DNA of 64,000 nucleotides from Cololabis saira (Eukaryota > Chordata > Actinopteri > Beloniformes > Belonidae). The first letter of the stretch is position 1; every line of letters starts with the position of its first letter. Below are positions 11,214-22,000 of the stretch, one piece after another. Location: assembly GCF_033807715.1 (NCBI RefSeq), contig NC_084610.1, positions 2,705,001 through 2,769,000 of the forward strand, written 5' to 3'. The notes beneath the pieces are model-generated. The model was given only the letters and a program-made list of their open reading frames with translations. It was not told the DNA's origin and did not search any database. The position numbers were made by a program, and so were the translations under genes.

Positions 11214-11918
11214 TATGGGCCTGATTTACTAAAGGTTTGCGTGTGTAAAAACGTGTACAAACTTGACAGCACCCGCAAACCAATGTGCGAGCTGATCTAC
11301 TAACAGCGTGCAAAGAGGACTGCGCCTCTCAAATGAGCAAAACAGCACACGCTGTTCATTTAGTACTTTTGCCCTGATGAATAATCAATATGGGGCGTAC
11401 CCGCCAGAACGCGCTAAATACAGGCAGGGGAAAATGCAAATAGGGTAATTTACCACACGCAATGAGATTTACCAAGCCTGAAAGTAATTGCGCGTATTGT
11501 GATTGCGTCTGTATTTAATACGTTTGAAAGGAAGGTGCTAATCTGCTGCTGCTGTTATTGTGGCAAGGAGGCGACATCCAAAATCAAAGAATACGCAGAG
11601 AGAGAGTCTTTATTCTGCTGCATGCTATTTTAAAAATGGTTGCACAAGTTTTATTAAAGGCCACTTTTTCTTTAGTTCTTCGCCTTATATCTTGCCACCT
11701 TCTTTTAATGTGCCCCCCTCCACTCGCCCACAAGCAGGCCAAGCCTTTGTGCCAAACTTTGTATTTTATTGATTACTTATCTTATTGAACGTGAAATCAT
11801 CCTTCGTAAATTACATTTAATTAAAACCAGTGCTTATTAATCACAAAACACAGGTTAAACATCATGACCAAATCCGCTCCGACCCGGTGTGTCTGTGATC
11901 AGCGCAGAGACTGCAGCT

Positions 11919-12033
11919 TCGCCTGAATTATGGTTCTGCGTTAAATCGACGGCGTAGGGTCGCGGTGCGGTGTGCGTCGCCGCGTACCCTACGCCGTCGG
12001 TTCTGCGTTGGTGTGACGCGGAACCATAAATCA
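11919..12033. mobile_element. Palindromic TAA-MITE, nested copy
   Basis: Inverted halves gaattatggttctgcgtta ... ggaaccataaatc around cgtcgccgcgtaccctac. The ends are worn and no clean TAA pair remains. Confidence 0.65.
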
Positions 12034-12527
12034 ACCAATCAGGGAGCAAGGGGTTGGGGGAGCTGGGTTGATGTTGATCCGCGGACAAAACTTGTTAAGG
12101 ACCATCAAACTCACTCTTATCTACGCAGAAATAACGCTAAAATATAAAGAAGGCTTCCCAAAGTGTGATTTATGGTGAAATAGGAAAATTAAGATGTGCA
12201 ACTCTTCTAAAGGTGACACATGCATTTAATTGACTTCATGGCGCCAGCCTTGGCGTTTATTATTACGCAAATGTGTAATGTTTGGGTCTGTCTAATTTCG
12301 TCAAATTAAATTTGGAGATTCACCGTTCACATTTTTATGTGTATGCGTTGTATGAGAGAGAGATGGAGAGGGCGAGGGAGGGAGGGAGAGACGTGGCCTG
12401 TACGTCATTGTTTTTTGTTTTTTTGCAGTTTGGGTGCACAATACACTTGTGTGTGTGTGTATTAAAAAGAGATTTTGCAGTATGTTGTGTAATTGAAACT
12501 GGTTTGCTGTGATCGTTGATGGCAAAC

Positions 12528-12800
12528 TCATATTAAGCATTTACATCGCTGGTTATTATGTGCCCCCCAATTAGATCTGTTCTGCCGCCGACTCTGTTTT
12601 AACCTCATCTGCCGTTCTTTTTGTCTTATAACTGCATTTATTCTATCACAGATTTTCTCCGATATTGCGTTTCTTTTGGTAATGTTTAAATGTCTTTGCT
12701 GTAGTTCATGAATGTGTTTATTTGCCTCTTCCACTAATATTTCTAACTCCACCGCGTCAAATTTCATTTTGCGCTTGTGACTATCCTGCTTTCCATCCAC
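12528..12800 (-). pseudogene. Myb/SANT-like DNA-binding protein of a Harbinger element
   Basis: 90 residues from MDGKQDSHKRKMKFDAVE, with the pattern KFDAVELEILVEEANKH ... HLNITKRNAISEKICDRINA, then a basic tail (RQKERQMRLKQSRRQNRSNW). This is the N-terminal helix-turn-helix of the Myb-like protein that accompanies the HARBI1-type nuclease; in the superfamily it binds terminal repeats and aids nuclear import of the transposase. The usual conserved tryptophan ahead of the third helix is replaced here. The usual protein is longer, so this is a single exon or a truncation. Whether it is expressed is unknown. Confidence 0.65.
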
Positions 12801-13860
12801 TCTCCATGGCGCAAAGTTTGCGCCGCAAACTGTAAGACGCGCAACACCTCATTTAAATACTGCTGTTTGCACCTGTTATCAATTGTGCACGCAATCTTAG
12901 TTGATCACTCGCAAAACACACAACAACAGCACGCGCAAACTTTTTCAGTGCACACGCAATTTAGTACTCTTTATTTAGGATCTTAGTAAATCGGGCCCTA
13001 TGTAAGCAATACAAAATGTTACACTCGACACCAAACTGCATTCAACTCAACCATTAACCCTTCATTTCTCACACACATCCAGCCGGATGGTTCAATAACA
13101 CCTTATGAATCTGTAAACACAGTATTGGTTGATTTACACTGCTTTTCACATACCTATGGAGCAGCGAAGAATAAGAGTTTGTCAGCATGTGTCTTTCTTT
13201 TTTTTGTATGAAATTTTATTTCAATTACAAAAAATACAATAAAATTTAAATAAATAGCAGACATAATTCAATAATATAAAACACAAACATACATAGGCAT
13301 CAAAATATAAAATTGTTCTCTTCACAAAAATATAAAATTGTTCTCTTCACAAAAAAAAGCTACAATAAAGTGCAAGTAGTTTGTGACATTAACAATTACA
13401 CTAAATAATAAAAGGAAGGAAATACATTCAGATATTTGTAAACATTTCTTTTATGAAGTTGACAGTGGTATGACGTTTCTTGTTATTAACCAATTGTATT
13501 GTCTCAAAATACATTTTGAAATCAACTTTAAAGGGAACTAAGGATGGACAGGATTTGGAGAATTTTGCCTTATGAATGTGAAACTTAGCAAGAATCATTA
13601 AGTTGACCAGGTGTTTGGATTTTGTAATTTTGGTTTTTCGTAATATGGTAAGATATCTTTAGCTTCTAATTTAATTACATCATTAGTTTGTATGCCAAAA
13701 AATTCTTCAAATATTTTCCAGAAACTTAAAGTATGTTCACATTCATAAAACAGATGGTTTCTTCGTCATGTTTACAAAATACACATCTGCTATCAATGTC
13801 CACAAATTTGGATATAAGTTGGTTGGTGGGGTAAATATGATGTAAAATTTTATATTGGAC

Positions 13861-14445
13861 TTATTTTAATTTGTTTGAGATTGCAAATTTATAGGGAAGG
13901 AGCCAGGCTGTTTTCCATTGAATGTCCGAAAATTGGGAGTTCCAAACAAATTTCCCTCTTGGGGTTATTTTCCTTTTACTGTAGAAGTATTTTCTTATGT
14001 GTTTATTAGTGCACTTTTTATTTCTAATATCTATACCGTCAACAAGAAGGGAGATATCCTTCTCTTGTACTTCTGGCGTCTCAAAGTGACACTTCATCAA
14101 TTCAAGAATTCCATTAGGAATAGTGTTTATTACCGATTGATATTCTTTATTTGTGATAGGAAAGGTTTTATATTTAAGGAATTCCTCGTAATTTAGAATT
14201 TTACCTTCATCATTTTGTAGGTCTGCGAGGAAATTTATATTCCTGTCAATCCAATTTTGTAAATATAATAATTTATTTTTCCTAGTTATATATTCATTGT
14301 TCCAAATTATGCTTTTGTGAGGGGAGAAGTTATGGACAAAGCTTAATTTTGCTGCCGTGAGAGACTGTTGATGAAATTTTGATAATTTTTGTGGTAATTT
14401 GGATGGATCGTAATTACATGGTAGTAGAAATTGTATTCCTCCCAT
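13861..14445 (-). pseudogene. L1-like ORF2 C-terminal fragment
   Basis: About 194 open residues starting GGIQFLLPCNYDPSKLPQ, with LSFVHNFSPHKSIIWNNEYI and a tail FSDIQWKTAWLLPYKFAIS. This is the region downstream of RT in fish L1-type ORF2, matching the SIWN.../YFSW region of the plus-strand copy. A frame break separates it from the RT part near 14450-14600. Confidence 0.65.
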
Positions 14446-14600
14446 TTTCCTAAAGACATTCTGTGGTATAAAATACCAAAAGGACTCTGGAGCTTTCAGA
14501 AATTCTTTTAACTATTTCAGTTTAAAAGTGTAATTCCCATCTATAAAGTCTAGGATCTCCAAGCCACCAAAACCTCTAGGACCAGCTAAGATCTCTTTTT

Positions 14601-15050
14601 TTAAACGATGGCATTTATTTTCCAAATAAAGTTAATTAAAGCACTATTTATTTCTTTGCATGTAGATTGTTGGATAAAAAGAGAAAGAGTAGGGTAAACA
14701 AATCTCGAGATACCGTCTGCTTTACTTAAAAGGACTCTGCCTATCAAGGAGAGATCTCTTTGAAACCACATATTAAGTATATTTTTTGTCTTTTGTATTT
14801 TGGGTTTAAAGTTTTTTTCTTGGCGTTCTTTAAGGTTCTTACAAATTTGGATTCCGAGGTATCTAATACATTTTTTAACAGGTATATCGCACATGACGGT
14901 GTCTTCTGTGTCATACAAGCTTAAGATTTTGCATTTTGATTTATTGAGTTTTAAGCCAGATGCCTTTGAAAAGTCATCTATTTTATCCAGTGCTTTCTGG
15001 ATCTGGTGCTTGTCTTTTAGATAAAGGACTGTCATCCGCCAGCTGAGTTA
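14601..15050 (-). pseudogene. L1-like RT palm/thumb fragment
   Basis: Open from LKDKHQIQKALDKIDDFSKA through LKLNKSKCKILSLYDTE, IRYLGIQICKNLKE and WFQRDLSLIGRVLLSKADGI to NFIWKINAIV. The catalytic LADDS motif lies just upstream at about 15040 but in another frame, so a frameshift separates catalytic loop and thumb. It closely parallels residues of the plus-strand copy. Confidence 0.75.
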
Positions 15051-15126
15051 TTTTGAGTTCTCCTGAAGATCCGTTAGCCTTGGAAAGGATGGCAGTGTAA
15101 AATATGTATTGAAAGTAATTCAACAA

Positions 15127-15790
15127 CTATAAGAAATAGAAATGGCTCGGACAGCCTTGACGGACCGATCTGTGGACAGGGAATCTTTTAGTAGTATTTG
15201 GGAATAACTTGAAACAACTACTGATGTCTTTATAAAGCATTCTAACAGAGGAGATGAATTTTTCGCCAAATCCAAAAGTTTGAAGTGCCCGAAATAAGAA
15301 TTGGTGTTCTACTGTGTCGAATGCCTTATAAAAGTCCAAAAACAGAATAAGAGCGCCTGATTCAACATATTCAGAGTAATCAATTAAATCAAGAACAAGC
15401 CTAATATTGCAGCTTATGTGGCGATTAGTCATAAAGCCGGTTTCGGTTTCATTTATGATTTCACTTAATCCTTTTTTTAATTGTCTGGCAAAAATTAGTG
15501 AGAGTATTTTATAATCTACATTTAGTAGAGTTATTGGTCTCCAGTTATCTAAAGAAAGGTGATCCTTGTCCGGTTTGGGAATTAGTGTAATTATACCCTG
15601 TTTCATAGTTGTAGTCATTTCTTCTTTATCTATACATTCCTTTAGCATTTCAGAGCAGGGTTTCAATTATACTCCAGAAGGACAGATACAATTCTATAGT
15701 TAGCCCATCCATTCCTGGAGATTTCCCTTTTTTCATTTTCTTAATAGCTTCAGAGATTTCAAATTTTAGGATGGGTTTATCACAGTCTAA
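15127..15790 (-). pseudogene. L1-like RT fingers/palm fragment
   Basis: Contains KKGKSPGMDGLTIE (around 15710), QGIITLIPKPDKDHLSLDNW, RPITLLNVDYKILSLIFARQ, ETGFMTNRHISCNIRLVLDL, ALILFLDFYKAFDTVEH (first catalytic aspartate block) and VRQGCP. These are RT blocks 1-4 in order. A stop follows RQGCP, and another breaks the frame before 15666. A relic with no activity expected. Confidence 0.8.
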
Positions 15791-15795
15791 TTTAA

Positions 15796-17214
15796 AGGAG
15801 CCGTATGTAAGAAATGGCCAAAACTGGTACTGCAGTCACTTTCAAAATATTGTTGAGCGGCGTGTACCCTCCCCCTCCTCCCCCCGACCAGAGGTTGCCA
15901 GGTAGGCTGCAGAATGCAGCAGGAACGTAGGCTGCCATGGCTGCCATAATTAGAGCCGAGCTGGCAACCCGGATGCCGAAACATTACTGACTTGGTGATT
16001 GGGAGATAGGTGGAGGGTGGAGCTTCAGAAACAATACTGACTTGGTGATTGGGAGATAGGTGGAGGGTGGAGCTTCAGAAACAATACTGACTTGGTGATT
16101 GGGAGATAGGTGGAGGGTGGAGCTTCAGAAACAATACTGACTTGGTGATTGGGAGATAGGTGGAGGGTGGAGCTTCAGAAACAATACTGACTTGGTGATT
16201 GGGAGATAGGTGGAGGGTGGAGCTTCAGAAACAATACTGACTTGGTGATTGGGAGATAGGTGGAGGGTGGAGCTTCAGAAACAATACTGACTTGGTGATT
16301 GGGAGATAGGTGGAGCTTCAGAAACAATACTGACTTGGTGATTGGGAGATAGGTGGAGGGTGGAGCTTCAGAAACAATACTGACTTGGTGATTGGGAGAT
16401 AGGTGGAGCTTCAGAAACAATACTGACTTGGTGATTGGGAGATAGGTGGAGGGTGGAGCTTCAGAAACAATACTGACTTGGTGATTGGGAGATAGGTGGA
16501 GGGTGGAGCTTCAGAAACAATACTGACTTGGTGATTGGGAGATAGGTGGAGCTTCAGAAACAATACTGACTTGGTGATTGGGAGATAGGTGGAGGGTGGA
16601 GCTTCAGAAACAATACTGACTTGGTGATTGGGAGATAGGTGGAGGGTGGAGCTTCAGAAACAATACTGACTTGGTGATTGGGAGATAGGTGGAGGGTGGA
16701 GCTTCAGAAACAATACTGACTTGGTGATTGGGAGATAGGTGGAGGGTGGAGCTTCAGAAACAATACTGACTTGGTGATTGGGAGATAGGTGGAGGGTGGA
16801 GCTTCAGAAACAATACTGACTTGGTGATTGGGAGATAGGTGGAGCTTCAGAAACAATACTGACTTGGTGATTGGGAGATAGGTGGAGGGTGGAGCTTCAG
16901 AAACAATACTGACTTGGTGATTGGGAGATAGGTGGAGGGTGGAGCTTCAGAAACAATACTGACTTGGTGATTGGGAGATAGGTGGAGCTTCAGAAACAAT
17001 ACTGACTTGGTGATTGGGAGATAGGTGGAGGGTGGAGCTTCAGAAACAATACTGACTTGGTGATTGGGAGATAGGTGGAGGGTGGAGCTTCAGGCCAAAA
17101 CAAAAAATTACAACATAAACATCAGTTGAGGGCTGCAACTCCTCTTTTTAAACTGGAATATCCTGGCTTGAGTGCTGTTGTCAGTGACATAAGTATTTGA
17201 AATGAACATGATTT
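15796..17214. mobile_element. TTAA-flanked insertion carrying a minisatellite
   Basis: TTAA sites at 15792-15795 and 17215-17218 mark the borders. Removing the insert rejoins the LINE frame between STDI and LDCDKPILKFE. The ends (AAGGAGCCGTATGTAAG; ...AACATGATTT) are not obvious inverted repeats, so its class is uncertain. Most of its length is the 23-unit minisatellite. Confidence 0.55.
15984..17093. repeat. Minisatellite, 23 units of 50 or 43 bp
   Basis: A unit containing cttggtgattgggagata then ggtggagggtggagcttcag recurs 23 times with almost no point differences. Eighteen units are 50 bp and five (units 7, 9, 12, 18, 21) are 43 bp, lacking one ggagggt step. The homogeneity indicates recent expansion. 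Open frames across it are repeat artefacts. Confidence 0.9.
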
Positions 17215-17613
17215 TTAAATGTCTGTTGACATATCGGGGTCAATCATTTTATGATTCGTTTTATTATTGCTCTTACATACAGCTCCTTTAAATTTGTTTG
17301 ATACATGTGGCGTAAAATCTTTTACACTATCTACAAATTTTTCACATTCAGATTGGTTATAAGTAGAACTGTACAAGTCAGAATAAAATTTTAGAGTATA
17401 ATTGGCAATATCAGAAGGATTCGAGTTTGTTGCTTTATTTATCATTAAAGATGTAATATTATTTCTCTTATAATTCCTTTTTTCTAGTGCAAAAAAAATA
17501 ACTCGTATTCTTTCACCTTCCTCTAGCCATCTGGTTCTAGAGCCTATAAAGGCTCCTTTAGTCAAGTTCATATATAATCTATCTATTTCTGCCTTTAAAC
17601 TTGTCACCCCCAC
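17215..17613 (-). pseudogene. L1-like ORF2 linker fragment
   Basis: Reads IGSRTRWLEEGERIRVIFFA, LEKRNYKRNNITSLMINKAT, IANYTLKFYSDLYSSTYNQ. The RxRWLEEGE..FF.LEK motif is the conserved region between endonuclease and RT in L1-type ORF2. It is separated from the RT by the 15796-17214 insertion. Confidence 0.7.
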
Positions 17614-17994
17614 CCCGACTAATTAGACTGTACCTGCTACCTGGGGGGAGGGGGTTTTCTTAGCTTGTAATAGTCAATCAAAATGTTATTCCTTTTCCAC
17701 CCTTTTATTATAGTTGTGAGCCTAGCTGTATGTTTGTGTTACACTTCATATTGTCTAAAGTGTGTTTATAGCGTTAAACTTTAGATCAGTGTTAAAGTCC
17801 ACATCATTGATGTTAAAGCATAACTTAGCATTCCCACATTCGTTATTATGTTTAAGTTTACTACTTCTTTGCATTCTGCTAATCAGCATTTCGTTGTAAT
17901 GACAATAAAATGTAGTCTTATATACGGTCATTTGCATATCAGAAAAAGTACATTGTATATTATACATGTACAGTATAGTGAACATCATGCATGT

Positions 17995-18234
17995 CCATCC
18001 ATCCATCCATCCATTATCTATACCCGCTTTATCCCTTGCGGGGTCACGGGGGTCTGCTGGAGCCTATACACAAACCATGCTCACAACCACACTCACGCTC
18101 ACACCTACGGGCAATTTAGAATCACCAATTAACCTAATATGCATGTTTTTTGGACTGTGGGAGGAAGCCGGAGTACCCGGAGAGAACCCACGCAAGCACG
18201 GGGAGAACATGCAAACTAAGCCACCGTGCTGCCT
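17995..18234 (-). mobile_element. tRNA-derived SINE, minus strand, internally deleted
   Basis: On the minus strand it begins GGCAGCACGGTGGCTTAG, jumps directly to TTTGCATGTTCTCCCCG, and ends in a (GGAT)n tail. The target duplication ATCATGCATGT is present on both sides (17984-17994 and 18235-18245). The tRNA-like head, including most of the polymerase III promoter, has been deleted. Its middle shares GTTTGCATGTTCTCCCCGTG with the SINE at 60765. Confidence 0.85.
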
Positions 18235-18245
18235 ATCATGCATGT

Positions 18246-19028
18246 ATCTCTTAGATTTTTCATTTATATTATTTCATTTAATTTTAATCTTGAAATCATA
18301 TTATGTATTATATAGTTTCTCAGTCCAACCCCTGCAAATCTTGGGCCAACTACATCAAGCACTCCTCCTGTCGCCTCCAACTCAGCAGCACAAACAAGCT
18401 CCCCTTTTTATTTACTTGTTTCTTTAATATCTTTTTGTGTGCAGTGCCTTATTTATTTATTATATTATTTATTTGTTTATTTATTGTATTTATAATTTAT
18501 TTTATGTCACTTGTTTACACTTTATTTTGTGGGTATTTAAATCTTTCACTTTATGTAAGCTATTTATATTGTATTTTTCACATATTCATTTCATATTTTT
18601 TTGTATAAAGCTATTCAGTTTCTTGTGAGTATATATACCAGCAGTGGAATTTACTGCGATGCAAGAGGGGCGCGACCTAAAATCTTGCCTAGGGCGCCAA
18701 ATTGGTTAGGGCCGGGTCTGACCTGACCGATGCGGCTGAGCTGGGTCTTCCCCACTGCACCAGGTATTATAGTGACACCTAGTGTCGCAAAAAGATCATA
18801 GCATTTAAATTAAATTAAATGTAGGACTGTTTATGTAAAAATAAAATAAGGGGGGTGTCAACATGAGTTAAGGCACACAATGGCACACAGAGTTGACTCC
18901 AGACCTCCAAGGTTGATATGAACGTAAGTGACTGGTCAATACAAACCATTAAAAAACAGCACCATGTCTCATTAGCAGCACTTAATGGTCCCCTTTAAAG
19001 TTGTGCGTTTCAGATGTAACATGTAACT
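18246..19028. other. Gene B downstream region with repeat fragments
   Basis: Downstream of the gene B stop codon. Several AATAAA words on the minus strand at about 18453-18485 could supply polyadenylation signals. About 18640-18770 looks like a fragment of a dispersed element (ctagggcgccaaattgg). No separate gene is visible. Confidence 0.4.
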
Positions 19029-19084
19029 TCAGCTCTGGTCCTTCTCGGCTGCATGCTCCTCTTCCTCCTTAGCTGGTGCTGGTT
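19029..19084 (-). CDS. Gene B exon 11: tail end and stop
   Basis: Acceptor tttacttcag, 2-nt phase, reading PAPAKEEEEHAAEKDQS then TGA. Highly acidic. A recognisable homologue of this exon is present in gene A at 57530-57543, where the frame ends after SDY. Confidence 0.8.
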
Positions 19085-22000
19085 CTGAAGTAAAAAACAA
19101 AACGATGAGCAAAATACAAGCGACAAGTACAAGTGAAATAACATTCATTGATACATTTATCGTTGTGAACAGCTTCTGAAGATCTGATGTCTTAATCATG
19201 TGGACACGTCATTTATTTAAATATCTCCTTTGACAACACGTAGGTTTTTTAAGTTTAAAATAAAGTAGAGCTGAAGGGAAGCCAAGAATGAAGTCTTTTA
19301 AAATCCCTGATAGGTTTATGTTGGGACGTGGAGTTGGTCCTGCACTTTCCTGAACAGACTGTGGTTGTATATTAGTGACTGTGTCGTAGTCTGGCCAGTC
19401 ATCCTCTCTTTGTTGCTCTTCTATACAAGGAATCGTTCTGGTTCCTCTGGAGTTGAACTTCCTGATTTCCTGAGGGCAGAACCAGCTGACACCTCTGAAC
19501 GATTAATCACATTTGTGATAATATCGCGATATTATAAAATGCGATTTTTTAAATCACACCGTGAGCTCTTAGGGTTGTCACGTGACGCGTGAGCGAGCCG
19601 TCGTCTGCATCAACTCTGGATGGTTGGACTGGTTTATACAGATTCTGGGCTGGATGGAGCGGTCTGAGACCGGATCAGCTGAAACTCTGTCTGGAAGAGG
19701 AGCAGCACCTCCAGACTGAAGGATTATTTGGGTTTTTACAAAAGGAAAATGCAACGTCAGGTGTTCAGAGCAAGCCGTGCTAACGTTGCTACTTGACCGA
19801 GTAAAACTACAGAAAAGCCAAAGATGGGCATCACTGTCCGAAATGTTTGAAAGTGTTGCTCCTTACGAGCGCACTTTAAAACGGCACATTTAAATCATCC
19901 GTCAGAGACTGAATCCTTAGCTAAAGATGTGGTGCCGGCGCAGTGACAGAGTCTGGGTTTACGACATCGATAAACGGAACAGCGCCTGCATTTGTCCTGG
20001 TACAGAACCGCTGCTGCTTCAGGAGACACTCATCTAAAACAACAAACGTTTCCCATGATTTTCAGTTTTTAATACATTTAAATAATATTTTCAACCATCA
20101 TGCCGATGAAAATCGATGGTTCTTTTCTCGGGGTGGGATATTGGATACTACAGTTTACAATCAGAGCTCTGATTAAAACTATTAAAATTCTGAAGCGTGA
20201 AGCTGACCTTTTTTTTTTCTTTGCGCGAGTCAGAGACGTTAAGATATTGATCATTTATGTGCTCTTAAAAAGAGGTGCTTAAACCAGTAACACCACCAGA
20301 TGTGTTTTAGATGTATTTGAGCCTTTTGGTGAGTTTAACTGTCCCACTTTGAGATGGAGCAGGAGCGATCTCGGATAACACTGAAGTTGGTTTCTGAATC
20401 ATGCAAGGATTAAATTAATTCTGGGACACCTTCAGTTTATTTTATTAATCGATTTGTGAAAATGAAAAGGTTTTCATTGCTCCCAATATTTAATATTTTG
20501 TAAAATCTGATAAAAAAAAAAAAAAAAAACATACGAAAAAAAATTAACTGTGGTGTTGAAGTGATCTGGTTAAAACTTTCTAAAAAAAGCCAGTGCTCCT
20601 TATGTATGAAAATAGACCCGTTCATTGATATCGCGCCTAATGGTCCGCAAAATATGGTAACTTTAAAGTGAATTAGTTCAGCTGGTCAGGCTGCACATAC
20701 GACACCTAACTGAGTGACGTTGTGACGCGGGGTAAAATGTAAATAAAAATTTCATAAAATCACTTTCCAAATGATCTGAGATTTTATTTCCTATTGGATG
20801 TGAAAACATTTTACTCACCAGGGGCCTCAAAGAGTGCGTGGATTTCAACGTGAAACCGTGCGTGGAATTTACACGAACGCAAAAATTCATATGTACAAAA
20901 CTGTGCGTACGCCCAAATCCACGCAGGTTGCTCTGTACATCCCAATCAGCGTGGATTTGACATGCAGGAGCACAAAACTCCGCCCTGTCTCCTCCCTCAA
21001 ATACATATGTTTGAATATGATAATGAAGATAATTATCCATTAAAAACCGCTCATCCTAACAAGAAATGTACAAAAACAGGTAAAACAAATTAAAAAGAAC
21101 ATCGGCTGTGAGCTGGAATAAATAATTTATTTCGGGCATTTCTTCCGATTTAACCCGCATTGCATTATGGGTAATGCTGTTCTTTGCTTTGCGTTGCGTT
21201 CCGTGAAGAGTTGTGGTTTTATTATGATTGTACGGGTTTGTGAATGTTTATGGGCAGCGTCAGTGCATGATTACACTCTGCTTTTCTTGTTTGTATTTTA
21301 AGAACCGACACCAGAACTTAAGTTGGTGGATGAAAAACGGCTCCTCGTTCTGCTTTAATGTCACGGGTATTATAGGATCTGGCTTTAATCTCCAGTAGTC
21401 GTCCCATACGTTCGTCATGGTGACTGAGATGTCCGACCTGTAGCAGCTCCAGCTGATGGTCCAGTCTCAGTCCTGGACCAGCAGGTCCAGACTAAACCAG
21501 CTGATGGTCCAGTCTCAGTCCTGGACCAGCAGGTCCAGACTAAACCAGCTGATGGTCCAGTCTTAGTCCTGGACCAGCAGGTGGGTGTGATCTGATCATC
21601 AGCAGGTTCCTCTAACGGAGCCAAAGCTCCATCAGGATTTGCAGGTTCCATCGTTGAGCTCCTTTAGTTGTTTGTTCAGATCATGTGGTTGATTGTGAGA
21701 TTGTTGCAGCTCCACTCTTGTCTAACTTGAAAATGAAAAATGAAAAATATACATTCTTCAATCATCCTAAGACCAATTTAAATGAGCTCCACGTTTCTGC
21801 ATCGTGTTCACATACGGCTGCTTCTTTGCATGATGGAGCCGTAAGCTGCATTAGTGGATGTGGCGTTGAACTGAGTTCACAGACAGATCTCTGTTAGGGT
21901 TCCTGGGTCCATGCAGTGATTTTCAGGTGAGAAACATGATGTAATGCAGTGCTGCCTGAGGCAGAGGTGTTCCGGCTGATTCACACCCTCTCATGTTATT

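Larger units (their letters stand above)
11217..12998. mobile_element. PIF/Harbinger transposon with Myb-like gene
   Basis: Ends GGGCCTGATTTACTAA / GGGCCCGATTTACTAA, flanked by TAT on both sides (11214-11216 and 12999-13001). It encodes a Myb/SANT-like protein on the minus strand (12528-12800), the accessory DNA-binding protein of this superfamily. The nuclease gene is not recognisable. The left end (about 250 bp) and right end (about 150 bp) are shared with the short MITE at 28642-29107, so this is a longer relative of that element. A palindromic MITE is nested at 11919-12033. Confidence 0.8.
13198..17613 (-). mobile_element. L1-like LINE, minus strand, with 1.4-kb insertion
   Basis: Read on the minus strand: upstream ORF2 fragment (17215-17613), RT (15127-15790), RT catalytic/thumb (14601-15035), C-terminal part (13861-14445), then an A-rich 3' end at about 13198-13260. 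Same family as the plus-strand copy at 4850. It is 5' truncated near 17613 and split by an insertion at 15796-17214 between TTAA sites. Frameshifts make it inactive. Confidence 0.8.

Noticed and set aside
16175..16420. Open frame of 81 codons on the minus strand
   Set aside because: It is a translation of the 50-bp minisatellite; the residue pattern simply repeats with the unit.
15984..17093. CRISPR-like array
   Set aside because: Units are contiguous with no unique spacers, in a vertebrate genome; it is a minisatellite.
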